Shown piece after piece: positions 1 through 10,073 of a DNA stretch of 64,000 bases (its first letter is position 1; each line of letters starts with the position of its first letter). The translations under genes were made by a program, and so were the position numbers. Origin of the DNA: SAR202 cluster bacterium AD-804-J14_MRT_500m (GTDB taxonomy: Bacteria; Chloroflexota; Dehalococcoidia; UBA3495; GCA-2712585); the NCBI GenBank assembly GCA_009391275.1, contig VEXF01000004.1:14047-78046 (forward strand). The letters are read 5' to 3'. Below the pieces are notes generated by a model, which saw only the letters and a list, made by a program, of their open reading frames with translations, had not been told where the DNA came from and did not search any database.

Positions 1-743
1 ATCGAGGGGCCCAAGCTTCATGTAATGATAGAGGGCACTCAGGTATCGGAGTCAGATACTACCACCATTCTTAAGATGCTAAAGCACACACTCAGCGCTC
101 CAGTTTCACTACATCAGTTCTACAATCAAGTGTCACAAGACAAAGCATTGTCATCTATTATTGAAAAACTTTACGCTCTGCATCCTGCCAAAACTCCTAC
201 AATCTTCGAAGCTTTGGTCCAAGCCATAATCGGTCAATAAATTGCCAATCCGATAGTCCGCGTGATTAGAGTAGCATTAGTAGAATCGTACGGCCGTATA
301 TTAACGGTGACTAACCAATCCTATTACATGTTCCCCAATCCTGACGCGATTGTTTCCAAGGGCATCCACGGACTCCGCCAAGTAAATCTTAGTGGAAAGA
401 AATCAGAATATACTCTTAAAATAGCCAGCGATGCACAACAAAGCTTCCTAGATCTCGAAGATTTGAGATGTCGTCCCGACAGGATAATAGCTGGCCGTCT
501 GATGTCCCTCAAGGGTGTACGGCATTGGACCACATAATGGGTGTTAATACGTGAATAGGATACTTGAACGGATTCCCGTCAGACGACCTAGCGTTGCAGA
601 GGGTAGTCGCTAGTTTATACTAGTAATCTAGTGAAATCTCCAGCGAAGATCTCGAATGTTTCTCCCTTCGTTGGTCACCTTGGCATTCGGTAATAACCAC
701 CTATCTATTCGCCGGGCACCACAAAGGGATCATCCCGACATGA
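1..743 (+). pseudogene. Decayed AlkA-type DNA-3-methyladenine glycosylase, 5' end outside window
   Basis: The reading frame is open from base 1 and encodes a HhH-GPD DNA glycosylase (base excision repair of alkylated bases). The block FEALVQAIIGQ is followed by an in-frame TAA at 238-240, exactly where intact relatives have a second Gln, so a CAA to TAA change is the simplest reading. The same frame then continues through IANPIVRVIRVALVESYG and the helix-hairpin-helix stretch LKGVRHWTT to a second TAA at 535-537 and on through WVLIR. Near 553-555 one base appears to be missing. In the new frame GYLNGFPSDDLALQRVV carries the expected catalytic Asp region (DD). A double stop TAG TAA at 621-626 follows, and then ISSEDLECFSLRWSPWHS, the usual C-terminal helix, to TGA at 741-743. 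Five disruptions in a recognisable protein argue for a decayed gene and not a sequencing slip. The family assignment rests on motifs only. Confidence 0.85.
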
Positions 744-751
744 AGATGTTT

Positions 752-2086
752 TCATCCGAATAAATGCTTCAAATTATTGACACCACCCCTTTTCGACATC
801 TGGCGCATTACCTTCTGCATCTGACTAAACTGATTGATGAGTCGATTCACATCCTGCGGGGAGTTCCCACTCCCTTTAGCAATGCGCCTTCGTCGGCTGC
901 CATTAATGATGTCAGGATTTCGTCGTTCTTCGGGGGTCATCGAGTGGATCAAGGATTCAACTCGCTTGACAGCGTCATCCCCTAATCCTTCCATAGAGAC
1001 TTTTTTGCTCATCTGCGAAAAACCTGGCACCATTTCCAATATTTGAGATATCGGGCCCATCTTCTTTAGGCCTTGAAGCTGTTCGAGAAAATCCTCCAAA
1101 TCAAAAGATGCTGTTTTTAGTTTCTTTTCCATCTCTTTGGCTCGATTTTCATCCACCACTTGCTGAGATTTCTCGATTAACGTCAGCACGTCGCCCATAC
1201 CCAGTATCCGAGATGCCAATCGATCCGGATAAAATATCTCGAGAGCGTCTGCCCCCTCACCTACACCCAAAAACTTGATTGGTATCCCAGTGACTTGAGT
1301 AACAGACAAAGCCGCTCCGCCTCTGGCGTCCCCATCCAGTTTTGTCATGATGAGGCCGGTTAACTTGATGCGACGGTGGAACTCTTGCGCGACTTGAACC
1401 GCATCTTGGCCAGTCATCGCATCTAATACAAGTAGCACCTCATTTGGTTGGATTTCCTGATACATCACCTCGAGTTCGTTCATCATTTTATTGTCTGCGT
1501 GTAATCGGCCTCCTGTATCAACTAAGGCCCATGCAACTCCTAGTTCTTTTGCTCGTTTGACTCCGTTTTCAACTACCTGTAAGGGATCCGATGTTTCTGC
1601 GTCTTCATGATAAACCGGAATATCTAGCTGGGCCCCTAAAGCTACTAGTTGTTGAATAGCAGCCGGACGGAGTTGATCTGCTGCGATTAACAATGACTTG
1701 TGCCCTAAACGGCGTAATTGGGCCGCAAGCTTAGAAACAGTAGTTGTTTTGCCAGACCCTTGCATTCCTACAAGCATAGCTACGGATGGTTGCCTTGGGC
1801 CCGGTATAAGTTTATGCTCCCGACCGGATAGGATGCTAGTTAGTTCGTCGTGAACAATTTTAACAACCTGCTGAGCAGGACTAATCGCTTCCATCACATC
1901 TTGTCCCACAGCACGGGCTCGCACGCTCGAGACAAATTCTCTCGTTACTTTGAAATTTACATCCGCTTCGAGCAGTGCAAGCCTAACCTGTCTTAGAGCT
2001 TCATCTACGTCTTTTTCTGTCAAACGGCCACGACTAGATAGCCGATCGAAAACCATATTCAACTTTTCAGTCAACGATTCAAACAT
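752..2086 (-). CDS. ffh: Signal recognition particle GTPase Ffh (SRP54)
   Basis: This 444-residue protein is the GTPase of the bacterial signal recognition particle. With 4.5S RNA it binds signal sequences on the ribosome and delivers them to FtsY at the membrane. The N domain helices occupy roughly residues 1-90. The G domain has the P-loop GMQGSGKT (about 107-114), DTGGR (190-194) and TKLDGDARGG (about 248-257). The M domain from about residue 300 ends in a Met-rich segment (QMQKVMRQMSKR). Length is normal for the family. There is no Shine-Dalgarno sequence ahead of the ATG; instead a TATAAT lies six bases upstream, which suggests a leaderless mRNA. Its 3' end lies directly against the alkA pseudogene. 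No 4.5S RNA gene was recognised nearby. Confidence 0.97.
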   Translation of the reverse strand: MFESLTEKLNMVFDRLSSRGRLTEKDVDEALRQVRLALLEADVNFKVTREFVSSVRARAVGQDVMEAISPAQQVVKIVHDELTSILSGREHKLIPGPRQPSVAMLVGMQGSGKTTTVSKLAAQLRRLGHKSLLIAADQLRPAAIQQLVALGAQLDIPVYHEDAETSDPLQVVENGVKRAKELGVAWALVDTGGRLHADNKMMNELEVMYQEIQPNEVLLVLDAMTGQDAVQVAQEFHRRIKLTGLIMTKLDGDARGGAALSVTQVTGIPIKFLGVGEGADALEIFYPDRLASRILGMGDVLTLIEKSQQVVDENRAKEMEKKLKTASFDLEDFLEQLQGLKKMGPISQILEMVPGFSQMSKKVSMEGLGDDAVKRVESLIHSMTPEERRNPDIINGSRRRRIAKGSGNSPQDVNRLINQFSQMQKVMRQMSKRGGVNNLKHLFG

Positions 2087-2092
2087 AATTTG

Positions 2093-2098
2093 ATTATA
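2093..2098 (-). promoter_or_regulatory. Candidate -10 box of ffh, leaderless spacing
   Basis: On the minus strand TATAAT is followed by six bases (CAAATT) and the ffh ATG. A start of transcription about seven bases after the -10 would coincide with the ATG. No good -35 is seen 17 bases upstream (TATGGT), so the call rests on the consensus -10 and the missing ribosome binding site. Confidence 0.4.
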
Positions 2099-2280
2099 AT
2101 TCTAGGATTACTAATACCATAGGGTCAAGGGTACTTATGTTAAGAATAAAATAGTATCATCACCCAAGGTCGCTTTCAGAAAATGGGCCAACTATTAGAA
2201 GAGCCCATGCTTGAGAATCTTTCCAGAGGACACCAATACTTGTAATCTCATACAACAGTGTACGGGCAGACTAATATTTT

Positions 2281-4869
2281 ATGATTCCTCTTAAGCTCAC
2301 TCTAAAAAATTTCCTCTGTTATCGTGATGACGTTCCGCCACTCGATTTCTCTGGGATCCACGTTGCTTGCTTATGCGGGCCCAATGGAAACGGTAAGTCA
2401 GCATTATTGGATGCTATTACCTGGACTTTGTGGGGGTCCACAGCGCGGGGTCGTTCTTCCGATGATTTAATTTTTTTTGGGGAAACTGAGATGTTTGTTG
2501 AGCTTGAATTTATGGCTCGTAACACTCTTTACCGCACTTCTAGGCGTTATTCTAAATCTACCCAGAAAGGACACGGTAGAGGAGGTGCAAATTTACAGCT
2601 TCAAGTTAGCACGAACAACGAGTTCGTGCCTATAACAGGAAACACTTTGCGCGAAACACAGACCGCTATAATAGAACTCATTGGCATGGATTATGATACT
2701 TTCGTCAACAGCGCCTTCCTCATACAAGGCCGCGCCGACGAATTCACTAACAAGACCCCAGGGGATCGCAAAGAAGTATTAGGTCGTATCTTGGGGCTCG
2801 GTCAATATGACGATTTGTTAGAAGTGAGCCGATCTAAAGCACAAGAACATCGGGTAGCTTTAGACCGAGTTGAAGGAAACCTCCAGCTCTTGGAGTCGCA
2901 AGTCTCCATCATCGGCCAACCGGATTTGGAATTTGATGACGTCACCAAAGAACTGACAACAACAAACCAACAATTAGATTTGAAACGACGTGAGAAAGAG
3001 GAAACCCAGCTCCTTCTACAATCTTTGGAGGAAAAATCCCAACGTGTCTTCACCTTAGAAAACCAACAACCAAAACTCGATTTTGAAATCCAGAATCTTA
3101 AAGACAGCCTAAGACAGAGAGAAGGGCGGATTTCAAATTACAAGACTCTGATCAGTGACGCGCCAAATATACAAAATGGATTCGTCGAATACCAACAAGC
3201 CCGCGGTCAATATGAAGGCATGAACAGCGCCAGAACAAGTTTTGACAGTCTTACCTTGCGATCTACAGCGTTAGAGCAAACCATCGCACAAGCTCAAGGT
3301 CGTCTTGAAGAGCAATTGGCCGCATTAAAACGACGTTTAGCAACAGAGCTTCAACCTAAGATAGAAACTGCACATCAATCATACTCCAAATTGGAGGAAG
3401 CAAAACAAACAGCGTTATTGACGGCAGCAGATGAAAACGACATCGCCCTACATCGCTCTACATTACAGAATTTGGCAACAAAAGAAGGCCAGTTGACAGC
3501 TTTATTGGATCCTTTAAAAGCTGAAGGAGAGGAATTACGATCGAAGATAGAACTTTTAAATGCTTCCCATTCTGAAGCGCAGTGTCCATTATGTGAGGCG
3601 AAACTCGGTAATGATGATTGTCTCAGGTTATCCGAAACGTATAGAAATATGATCGAGGACAAGCGCCAGATATACAGAACAAACCTAAATAAACTCGAAG
3701 AAACACGGCAAATTAAAGCGAAACTGGAAAAAACCCTTCCTGTTTTAGAGCGAAACCTCAAAGAACAACAACAAAATCACCAGCGACTGATCACAACATT
3801 AGAAAAGGATTCTCAGGACATCCAACTTGCCTCAGAGGAAGCCCAGAAGGTCACTACTCAAATTACCTCGGCCATTGAATTATTAAAGAATCATTCTTTC
3901 GCTAAAGACGATCAGAAAGCTCTGGAAATAATTAACGACCAGGTTACAGAATTGGGCTACTCACCTGGAAAACACGCCGAGCTTTACGAACGAATGCAAG
4001 CACTCCAAGAATTCGAAGGATTACATGATCGTCTCGAGGAAGCCCTGCGACTTTCGCCTAACGAACAAAAAGAAATCATCAAAACTAACGAACTAATCGT
4101 ATCCAAAGAGACCGAATTGCAAGATGTGAACAACACTCTTTTAACCTTTCGGGATGTAATATCAGGACTTCCTGATACACTTAATACCGTCCGAAACTAT
4201 CAACTCCAAGAGGACAGACTGGACAAACAGGCTCAAGATTTATTGGGACGGCGTGGGGAAATAGAAGCTCGCGTAAAAAGATTGGACCAGTTAAAGCACC
4301 AACACTACCTGCTCTCCAAGGAAACTACAAACCTTCGCGATGAACTTGGTATTTACGCAGACCTTGTACAAGCCTTCGGAAAGCAGGGGGTACAAGCTCT
4401 TCTCATTGAAACAATTCTACCGCGGATCGAAGATGAAGCTAATCAACTTTTGGATCGTATGACAGACGGACATATGACTGTAAAATTAGAAACCCAACGA
4501 GAGTTACGTTCGCGTCGAGGTGAATTTGCAGAAACATTAGAAATCAAAATTAGCGACGAATTGGGCCCACGCAATTATGAAATGTTTAGTGGAGGAGAAG
4601 CGTTCCGCATTAACTTAGCCCTTCGCATCGCCCTTTCCAAAGTGCTAGCATACCGGAGCGGCGCTCCCCTTCCAACCCTCTTTATAGATGAAGGATTTGG
4701 CACACAAGACACCGCCGGCCGCGAGCGCATCGTTGATGTGATCCGCGCTATTGAACCAGATTTTCAGCGGATCATAGTCATCTCCCATCTTGATGATTTA
4801 AAGGACGCCTTTCCTGTACGAATAGAAGTGGAGAAACGCAATGGAGCATCCACCTGTTGGATCAGTTAA
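2281..4869 (+). CDS. sbcC: SbcC/Rad50-like SMC-family ATPase
   Basis: This 862-residue protein resembles SbcC/Rad50, the ATPase subunit of the Mre11-type nuclease that processes DNA ends and hairpins. The N-terminal half-nucleotide-binding domain has the P-loop GPNGNGKS (33-40). Long Gln/Glu/Lys-rich coiled coils follow, broken near the middle by a zinc hook CPLC (435-438). The C-terminal half has the ABC signature FSGGEAFRINLA (about 770) and Walker B LFIDEGFG (about 800). The usual partner SbcD (Mre11 nuclease) is not in the window, so it is either encoded elsewhere or the protein acts alone. The gene starts at an ATG with no obvious Shine-Dalgarno sequence and ends ten bases from the convergent CoA-transferase gene. 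Confidence 0.88.
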   Translation: MIPLKLTLKNFLCYRDDVPPLDFSGIHVACLCGPNGNGKSALLDAITWTLWGSTARGRSSDDLIFFGETEMFVELEFMARNTLYRTSRRYSKSTQKGHGRGGANLQLQVSTNNEFVPITGNTLRETQTAIIELIGMDYDTFVNSAFLIQGRADEFTNKTPGDRKEVLGRILGLGQYDDLLEVSRSKAQEHRVALDRVEGNLQLLESQVSIIGQPDLEFDDVTKELTTTNQQLDLKRREKEETQLLLQSLEEKSQRVFTLENQQPKLDFEIQNLKDSLRQREGRISNYKTLISDAPNIQNGFVEYQQARGQYEGMNSARTSFDSLTLRSTALEQTIAQAQGRLEEQLAALKRRLATELQPKIETAHQSYSKLEEAKQTALLTAADENDIALHRSTLQNLATKEGQLTALLDPLKAEGEELRSKIELLNASHSEAQCPLCEAKLGNDDCLRLSETYRNMIEDKRQIYRTNLNKLEETRQIKAKLEKTLPVLERNLKEQQQNHQRLITTLEKDSQDIQLASEEAQKVTTQITSAIELLKNHSFAKDDQKALEIINDQVTELGYSPGKHAELYERMQALQEFEGLHDRLEEALRLSPNEQKEIIKTNELIVSKETELQDVNNTLLTFRDVISGLPDTLNTVRNYQLQEDRLDKQAQDLLGRRGEIEARVKRLDQLKHQHYLLSKETTNLRDELGIYADLVQAFGKQGVQALLIETILPRIEDEANQLLDRMTDGHMTVKLETQRELRSRRGEFAETLEIKISDELGPRNYEMFSGGEAFRINLALRIALSKVLAYRSGAPLPTLFIDEGFGTQDTAGRERIVDVIRAIEPDFQRIIVISHLDDLKDAFPVRIEVEKRNGASTCWIS

Positions 4870-4878
4870 GAAGCCATC

Positions 4879-5544
4879 CTACAATTCTACATCTTTTAAA
4901 TCAGAGGCCGCCTCTAGATCTGCTTCAGTCAAGTTTTGAATTTCTTCAAAAGTCCATCCTGGAGCCATTTCTTTCAAGATAAAGCCCTTCCGAGCTATCT
5001 CTACTACAGCTAAATCGGTGACAACCAAGCTAACACAAGCCTCGGCAGTTAATGGGAAAGTACATTGTTCCACTAATTTAGGATTCCCCTGCCGATCAGT
5101 ATGATCCATCGCTACAATCACACGTTGGGCCGCTACGGCCAGGTCCATGGCCCCCCCGACATTTCCCACACCACGTTGCGGGAGCATCCAGTTGGCCAAA
5201 TCTCCATTCATCGACACTTGAAGGGCTCCAAGTACGGTCACGTCAATTTTCCCGGCCCGAATCATGCCGAATGCTTCATCTGAGCTTAAGAAGGCCATTC
5301 CTGGCACCGGTTTTAGAAACTGTCCACCGGCATTGATTAAGTCTACATCTTCGGAACCATTATCTGCCAAGGATCCACAATTCAGAATGCCACTTTCGCT
5401 TTGGTATATAACTAACTTGTCACCAGTCACATAGTTTGATACCAACGTTGGTATACCTATGCCTAGATTTACATATGACCCTTCCTTTAGTTCTTTCGCT
5501 ACCCGCATTGCCACTACATCTCGAGACATGCGCTCTTTCATCAC
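4879..5544 (-). CDS. Family I CoA transferase, subunit B
   Basis: This is the beta subunit of a 3-oxoacid-type CoA transferase (ScoB/AtoA/PcaJ group), which moves CoA between an acyl-CoA and a free carboxylic acid through a glutamyl-CoA intermediate. NLGIGIPT near the N-terminus and the SESGI motif with the candidate catalytic Glu support this. The best start is GTG 5544 (or ATG 5541), six bases after GGAG; the frame extends to TTG at 5559. It is the last of three co-directional CoA-transferase genes and is separated from the fused gene upstream by about 200 bp, so it may have its own promoter. The substrate cannot be told from sequence. Confidence 0.88.
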   Translation of the reverse strand: MMKERMSRDVVAMRVAKELKEGSYVNLGIGIPTLVSNYVTGDKLVIYQSESGILNCGSLADNGSEDVDLINAGGQFLKPVPGMAFLSSDEAFGMIRAGKIDVTVLGALQVSMNGDLANWMLPQRGVGNVGGAMDLAVAAQRVIVAMDHTDRQGNPKLVEQCTFPLTAEACVSLVVTDLAVVEIARKGFILKEMAPGWTFEEIQNLTEADLEAASDLKDVEL

Positions 5545-5680
5545 GATCTTCTCCACCAAACAGCAATATCATTGGACCAGGTCAGACCTACGCCAGTTAG
5601 GGATCTTATTTGAACATCAAGATACGACATGATTTTAACATTCACTGAAGAAGCTAACTCATATCCGAACCTTCGATATC

Positions 5681-5697
5681 CTCACTGGCAAAGTGAG
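5681..5697. repeat. Short inverted repeat between CoA-transferase genes
   Basis: CTCACT (5681-5686) and AGTGAG (5692-5697) form a perfect six-base inverted repeat around a five-base centre. No T-run follows on the minus strand, so an operator is as likely as a weak hairpin. It lies between the fused CoA-transferase gene and the downstream B subunit gene. Confidence 0.3.
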
Positions 5698-5755
5698 AAC
5701 TTAAACCCGCATATTACTTCGCTTATTAGTCAAAAGAACAGGTATTAGGATCTAT

Positions 5756-7198
5756 CTATATGCTTTCCCTAAGTTCTCCAACTCTCTCAAATGGAACAAA
5801 CCCAGAAGGCCTCTCAACTATACGATCCACATATACCCCCGGAGTAATGATCTCGTCCGGATGCAACTCTCCCGGCTCCACAATTTCATCTACTTCGGCG
5901 ATCGTCACATTGCCTGCACGTGCCATAGTAGCGTTAAAGTTACGGGATGTCCCACGATATACTAGATTACCCAATCTATCAGCTTTATGGGCGCGGATAA
6001 GTGCAAAGTCTCCGCGGATTGCAGTCTCCAGAATATGCTCCCTACCATTAATTATTCTCGACTCTTTACCATCAGAAACCAAAGTTTTAGCTCCAGTTGT
6101 CGTATAGAAGGCCGCTACGCCAAAACCACCAGCTCTAATACGTTCAGCCAGCGTTCCTTGAGGCGAAAGTTCCATTTCTACTTCACCTCGACGATAAGCC
6201 TCTTCGAAGGCAGTAGGACGAGATGGGGATGGAGATACCGGAAAAGATGCTATAGCCTTTTTTACCTGTCCATTTTCCACTAATATGCTATGGTCTATCA
6301 CTTGCCATCCGGCCCTTGGCGTTGTTCCGAATGACGAAACGCGCGCGATCCCTGCAGTGTTCCCTACAATCGTCAAGTTCTTTGCTCCCTGATCTCGCAA
6401 GGCGACCATCAAATAATGTGACATCCCTCCCAATCCACCGAACCCATCCATCAATATAGTCGCCCCATCGAAAACATCAGCGACCGCTGATGAAGGTGTA
6501 GAATAAATCTTAGAGGATGGAGATTCGTCCGGAAACGTGAAATCCATTTTTTTAAGATTAGGTGAGACTGCCAATCTAGTTCCGGTCAATTCTTGCACGG
6601 CTTCTATGGTCCACCCTGGAGCTATCTCTTTAAGTTGCAATCCTTCATCCCTGACCCCTATTACGCCAAGGTCCGTAATTATAACGTTAACCCTCTGACG
6701 TACAGTTAATGGGTAACTGCATTCCGATAAAATTTTTAGTGCCCCATTTTCAACCGTATGCCTCATCAAAACGATCAGACGTTTTGCATAAGCCGCAAAA
6801 TCCAACGCACCACCAGGGCTGCCGATACCGCGATCAGGAATCCACCAATTAGCAAGATCTCCTTTCTCAGAAACCTGTAAACCGCCTAATATGGCTGCGT
6901 CGAGACGTCCACTACGAGCAATGCCAAAGGCATCAGCATGGTTAATTACAACCGAGCCTGGCAACAAAGTCACGAATTCTCCACGTGCATTGATTACATC
7001 TATATCTTCGGCACCTTCCTCCGCATGCCCACCAAATCCCATTAGTCCATTTTCCGAATGTAAAATTACGCCTCGTTCTTGGGTAATATAGTTAGCCACC
7101 AGGGTAGGTAGACCAATTCCTAGATTTACTACTTCCCCTGAACGCAATTCCGCGGCTGCTCTTAGTGCCATTAATTCAGGCGTAAGTCTCTCCATCAT
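5756..7198 (-). CDS. Fused family I CoA transferase, subunit B then subunit A
   Basis: This 480-residue protein joins two complete CoA-transferase subunits in one chain. Residues 1 to about 215 are a B subunit (NLGIGLPT, HSENGLMG with the candidate catalytic Glu in SENG). After a short linker near FPDESPSS, residues from about 232 are an A subunit (GATILMDGFGGLGG, GTLAERIRAGG, SRNFN, ITPGVYVDRIVE). The order B-A is the reverse of the A-B order of animal SCOT. The flanking genes are a separate A (upstream in transcription) and a separate B (downstream), so the locus reads A, B-A, B. That is what loss of the stop between two tandem A-B operons would give. The gap to the upstream A gene is nine bases. 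Substrate is unknown. Confidence 0.88.
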   Translation of the reverse strand: MMERLTPELMALRAAAELRSGEVVNLGIGLPTLVANYITQERGVILHSENGLMGFGGHAEEGAEDIDVINARGEFVTLLPGSVVINHADAFGIARSGRLDAAILGGLQVSEKGDLANWWIPDRGIGSPGGALDFAAYAKRLIVLMRHTVENGALKILSECSYPLTVRQRVNVIITDLGVIGVRDEGLQLKEIAPGWTIEAVQELTGTRLAVSPNLKKMDFTFPDESPSSKIYSTPSSAVADVFDGATILMDGFGGLGGMSHYLMVALRDQGAKNLTIVGNTAGIARVSSFGTTPRAGWQVIDHSILVENGQVKKAIASFPVSPSPSRPTAFEEAYRRGEVEMELSPQGTLAERIRAGGFGVAAFYTTTGAKTLVSDGKESRIINGREHILETAIRGDFALIRAHKADRLGNLVYRGTSRNFNATMARAGNVTIAEVDEIVEPGELHPDEIITPGVYVDRIVERPSGFVPFERVGELRESI

Positions 7199-7207
7199 GA
7201 CACAGAT

Positions 7208-7888
7208 CTATTTAGTCTCCACGAGTCTATGTACATATATTCCAGGTGTGTGAACCTTTTCAGGATCTATGTTTCCCGGAGCCACTAATTCTCGAACTTC
7301 TGCAATCGTGATTGTTGCTGCCGCGGCCATCAACGGGTTGAAATTGCGTTGGCACAACCGATAATAGAGGTTTCCCAAAGTATCTCCTGTATGAGCTGAT
7401 ACTAAAGCATAGTCAGCAAACAATGGCTCTTCGAACGTACATAGGTTACCTGAAAATGCCCGTTTGTCTCGTTCGGCTTCCGATAAGTCCACTGTCATAT
7501 CAGGTAAAAAGAATCCACCGATCCCAACCCCCGCAGCCCGTATCCGTTCTGTCAATACACCTTGAGTAATTAACTCGATTTCCAGTTTTCTTGATCTCCA
7601 CATCTCCACAGCAGGAACATTCTGATTCGGATCACCAATAAAAGTAGTAATTATTTTTTTTACTTGTCCATTATCAAGCAGGTTAGACACATCGTATTCG
7701 TCTTTACGGGGGGCCAGACAAGTATTACTAATACATGTCAATTGTTTAGCCCCGTGGTCCATAAGCGCTTTAATAAGATTCTGAGCAGCTCCCGGCATTC
7801 CAAAACCACCAAGCATGATCACAGCCCCATCCGGGATGTCAGACACTGCCTCCATGGCCGTCAAATAAATTTTTCCTGTGTTGCTCAT
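7208..7888 (-). CDS. Family I CoA transferase, subunit A
   Basis: This is the alpha subunit of a 3-oxoacid-type CoA transferase. IPDGAVIMLGGFGMPG near the N-terminus, GVLTERIRAAGVGIGGF in the middle and TPGIYVHRLVE at the C-terminus are typical. I place the start at ATG 7888 (MSNTGKIY), which aligns with family N-termini. The frame extends to GTG 7921, but those extra codons would be encoded by the groEL terminator hairpin. It probably pairs with the B subunit gene at 4879-5544 or with the B half of the neighbouring fusion. Confidence 0.88.
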   Translation of the reverse strand: MSNTGKIYLTAMEAVSDIPDGAVIMLGGFGMPGAAQNLIKALMDHGAKQLTCISNTCLAPRKDEYDVSNLLDNGQVKKIITTFIGDPNQNVPAVEMWRSRKLEIELITQGVLTERIRAAGVGIGGFFLPDMTVDLSEAERDKRAFSGNLCTFEEPLFADYALVSAHTGDTLGNLYYRLCQRNFNPLMAAAATITIAEVRELVAPGNIDPEKVHTPGIYVHRLVETK

Positions 7889-7897
7889 TATAAAATT

Positions 7898-7927
7898 AGT
7901 GGGGTGGCCCCATAAGGCCACCCCACT
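7898..7927 (-). terminator. Terminator hairpin downstream of groEL
   Basis: A perfect 12-base inverted repeat (arms 7898-7909 and 7916-7927, AGTGGGGTGGCC and its complement) with a six-base loop lies 38 bases after the groEL stop. On the minus strand it is followed by AATTTTAT, a short T-rich tract. It sits between groEL and the next CoA-transferase gene. Confidence 0.75.
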
Positions 7928-7964
7928 TTTCTTTCCCAGTCAATTACTTATGCCGTGTTCCCGT

Positions 7965-9584
<1,620 letters not shown>

Positions 9585-9602
9585 TTTGTGGCTGCCTCCT
9601 TG

Positions 9603-9899
9603 CTAATTCAACTTCGCCAGGACGTCGCTCTCGCGAAGGATCAGGTATTCTTGATCCCCGTCCTTGTATTCTGTACCTGCGTATTTGGAATATATAACCT
9701 TGTCCCCTACTTTGAGTTCCATGGGGATTGTTTTGCCTTCGTCTGTGACTCTACCTGCACCCACCGCCACAACTTCACCTTCTTGTGGTTTTTCTTTTAC
9801 GGTGTCGGGCAGAATTATACCCGAAGCAGTAGTTTGCTCTTGCTCGGTTGGCTGTATTACCAACCTCTCTCCTAAAGGCTTGAACTTGACCAATGCCAT
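9603..9899 (-). CDS. groES: Co-chaperonin GroES (Hsp10)
   Basis: This 98-residue protein is the lid of the GroEL chamber. The GERLVIQP start, the mobile loop region [14 protein letters not shown] and the C-terminal block [14 protein letters not shown] are typical, and length is normal. The ATG is preceded by AGGAGG. It is the first gene of the groESL operon. Confidence 0.98.
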   Translation of the reverse strand: MALVKFKPLGERLVIQPTEQEQTTASGIILPDTVKEKPQEGEVVAVGAGRVTDEGKTIPMELKVGDKVIYSKYAGTEYKDGDQEYLILRESDVLAKLN

Positions 9900-9945
9900 G
9901 TCCTCCTAAAAACCAGACCAATTGGGGCTCTGTGCCATTTCAGAT

Positions 9946-9972
9946 TTAGCAGTCTCCTGATAAGAGTGCTAA
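9946..9972. promoter_or_regulatory. CIRCE operator (HrcA site) of groESL
   Basis: TTAGCAGTC (9946-9954), a nine-base spacer and GAGTGCTAA (9964-9972) match the CIRCE consensus TTAGCACTC-N9-GAGTGCTAA with one mismatch in the left arm. It lies between the groES promoter and its start codon. CIRCE is the binding site of the heat-shock repressor HrcA in many bacteria, so HrcA control of groESL is expected. hrcA itself is not in the window. Confidence 0.93.
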
Positions 9973-9982
9973 GGCGTGGGGT

Positions 9983-10011
9983 ATGGTAAGCTACGAATAC
10001 GAGGCTGTCAA
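9983..10011 (-). promoter_or_regulatory. Sigma70-type promoter of groESL
   Basis: On the minus strand TTGACA (10011-10006), a 17-base spacer and TACCAT (9988-9983) precede the CIRCE element. The predicted transcription start is a few bases upstream of CIRCE, the usual arrangement for HrcA repression. Confidence 0.75.
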
Positions 10012-10073
10012 TAGACATATCTGCCGCTAGACATTCCAGAGTCATAGCGGCCGTAGTCTCCTGGAGATGTGCG

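Noticed and set aside
2183..2208. ATGGGC and GCCCAT inverted repeat between ffh and sbcC
   Set aside because: Six-base arms with a 14-base spacer and no T-run are weak evidence for a terminator or operator.
7889..7921. N-terminal extension of the CoA-transferase A subunit from GTG 7921
   Set aside because: The extra codons fall inside the perfect hairpin of the groEL terminator, and family members begin near ATG 7888.
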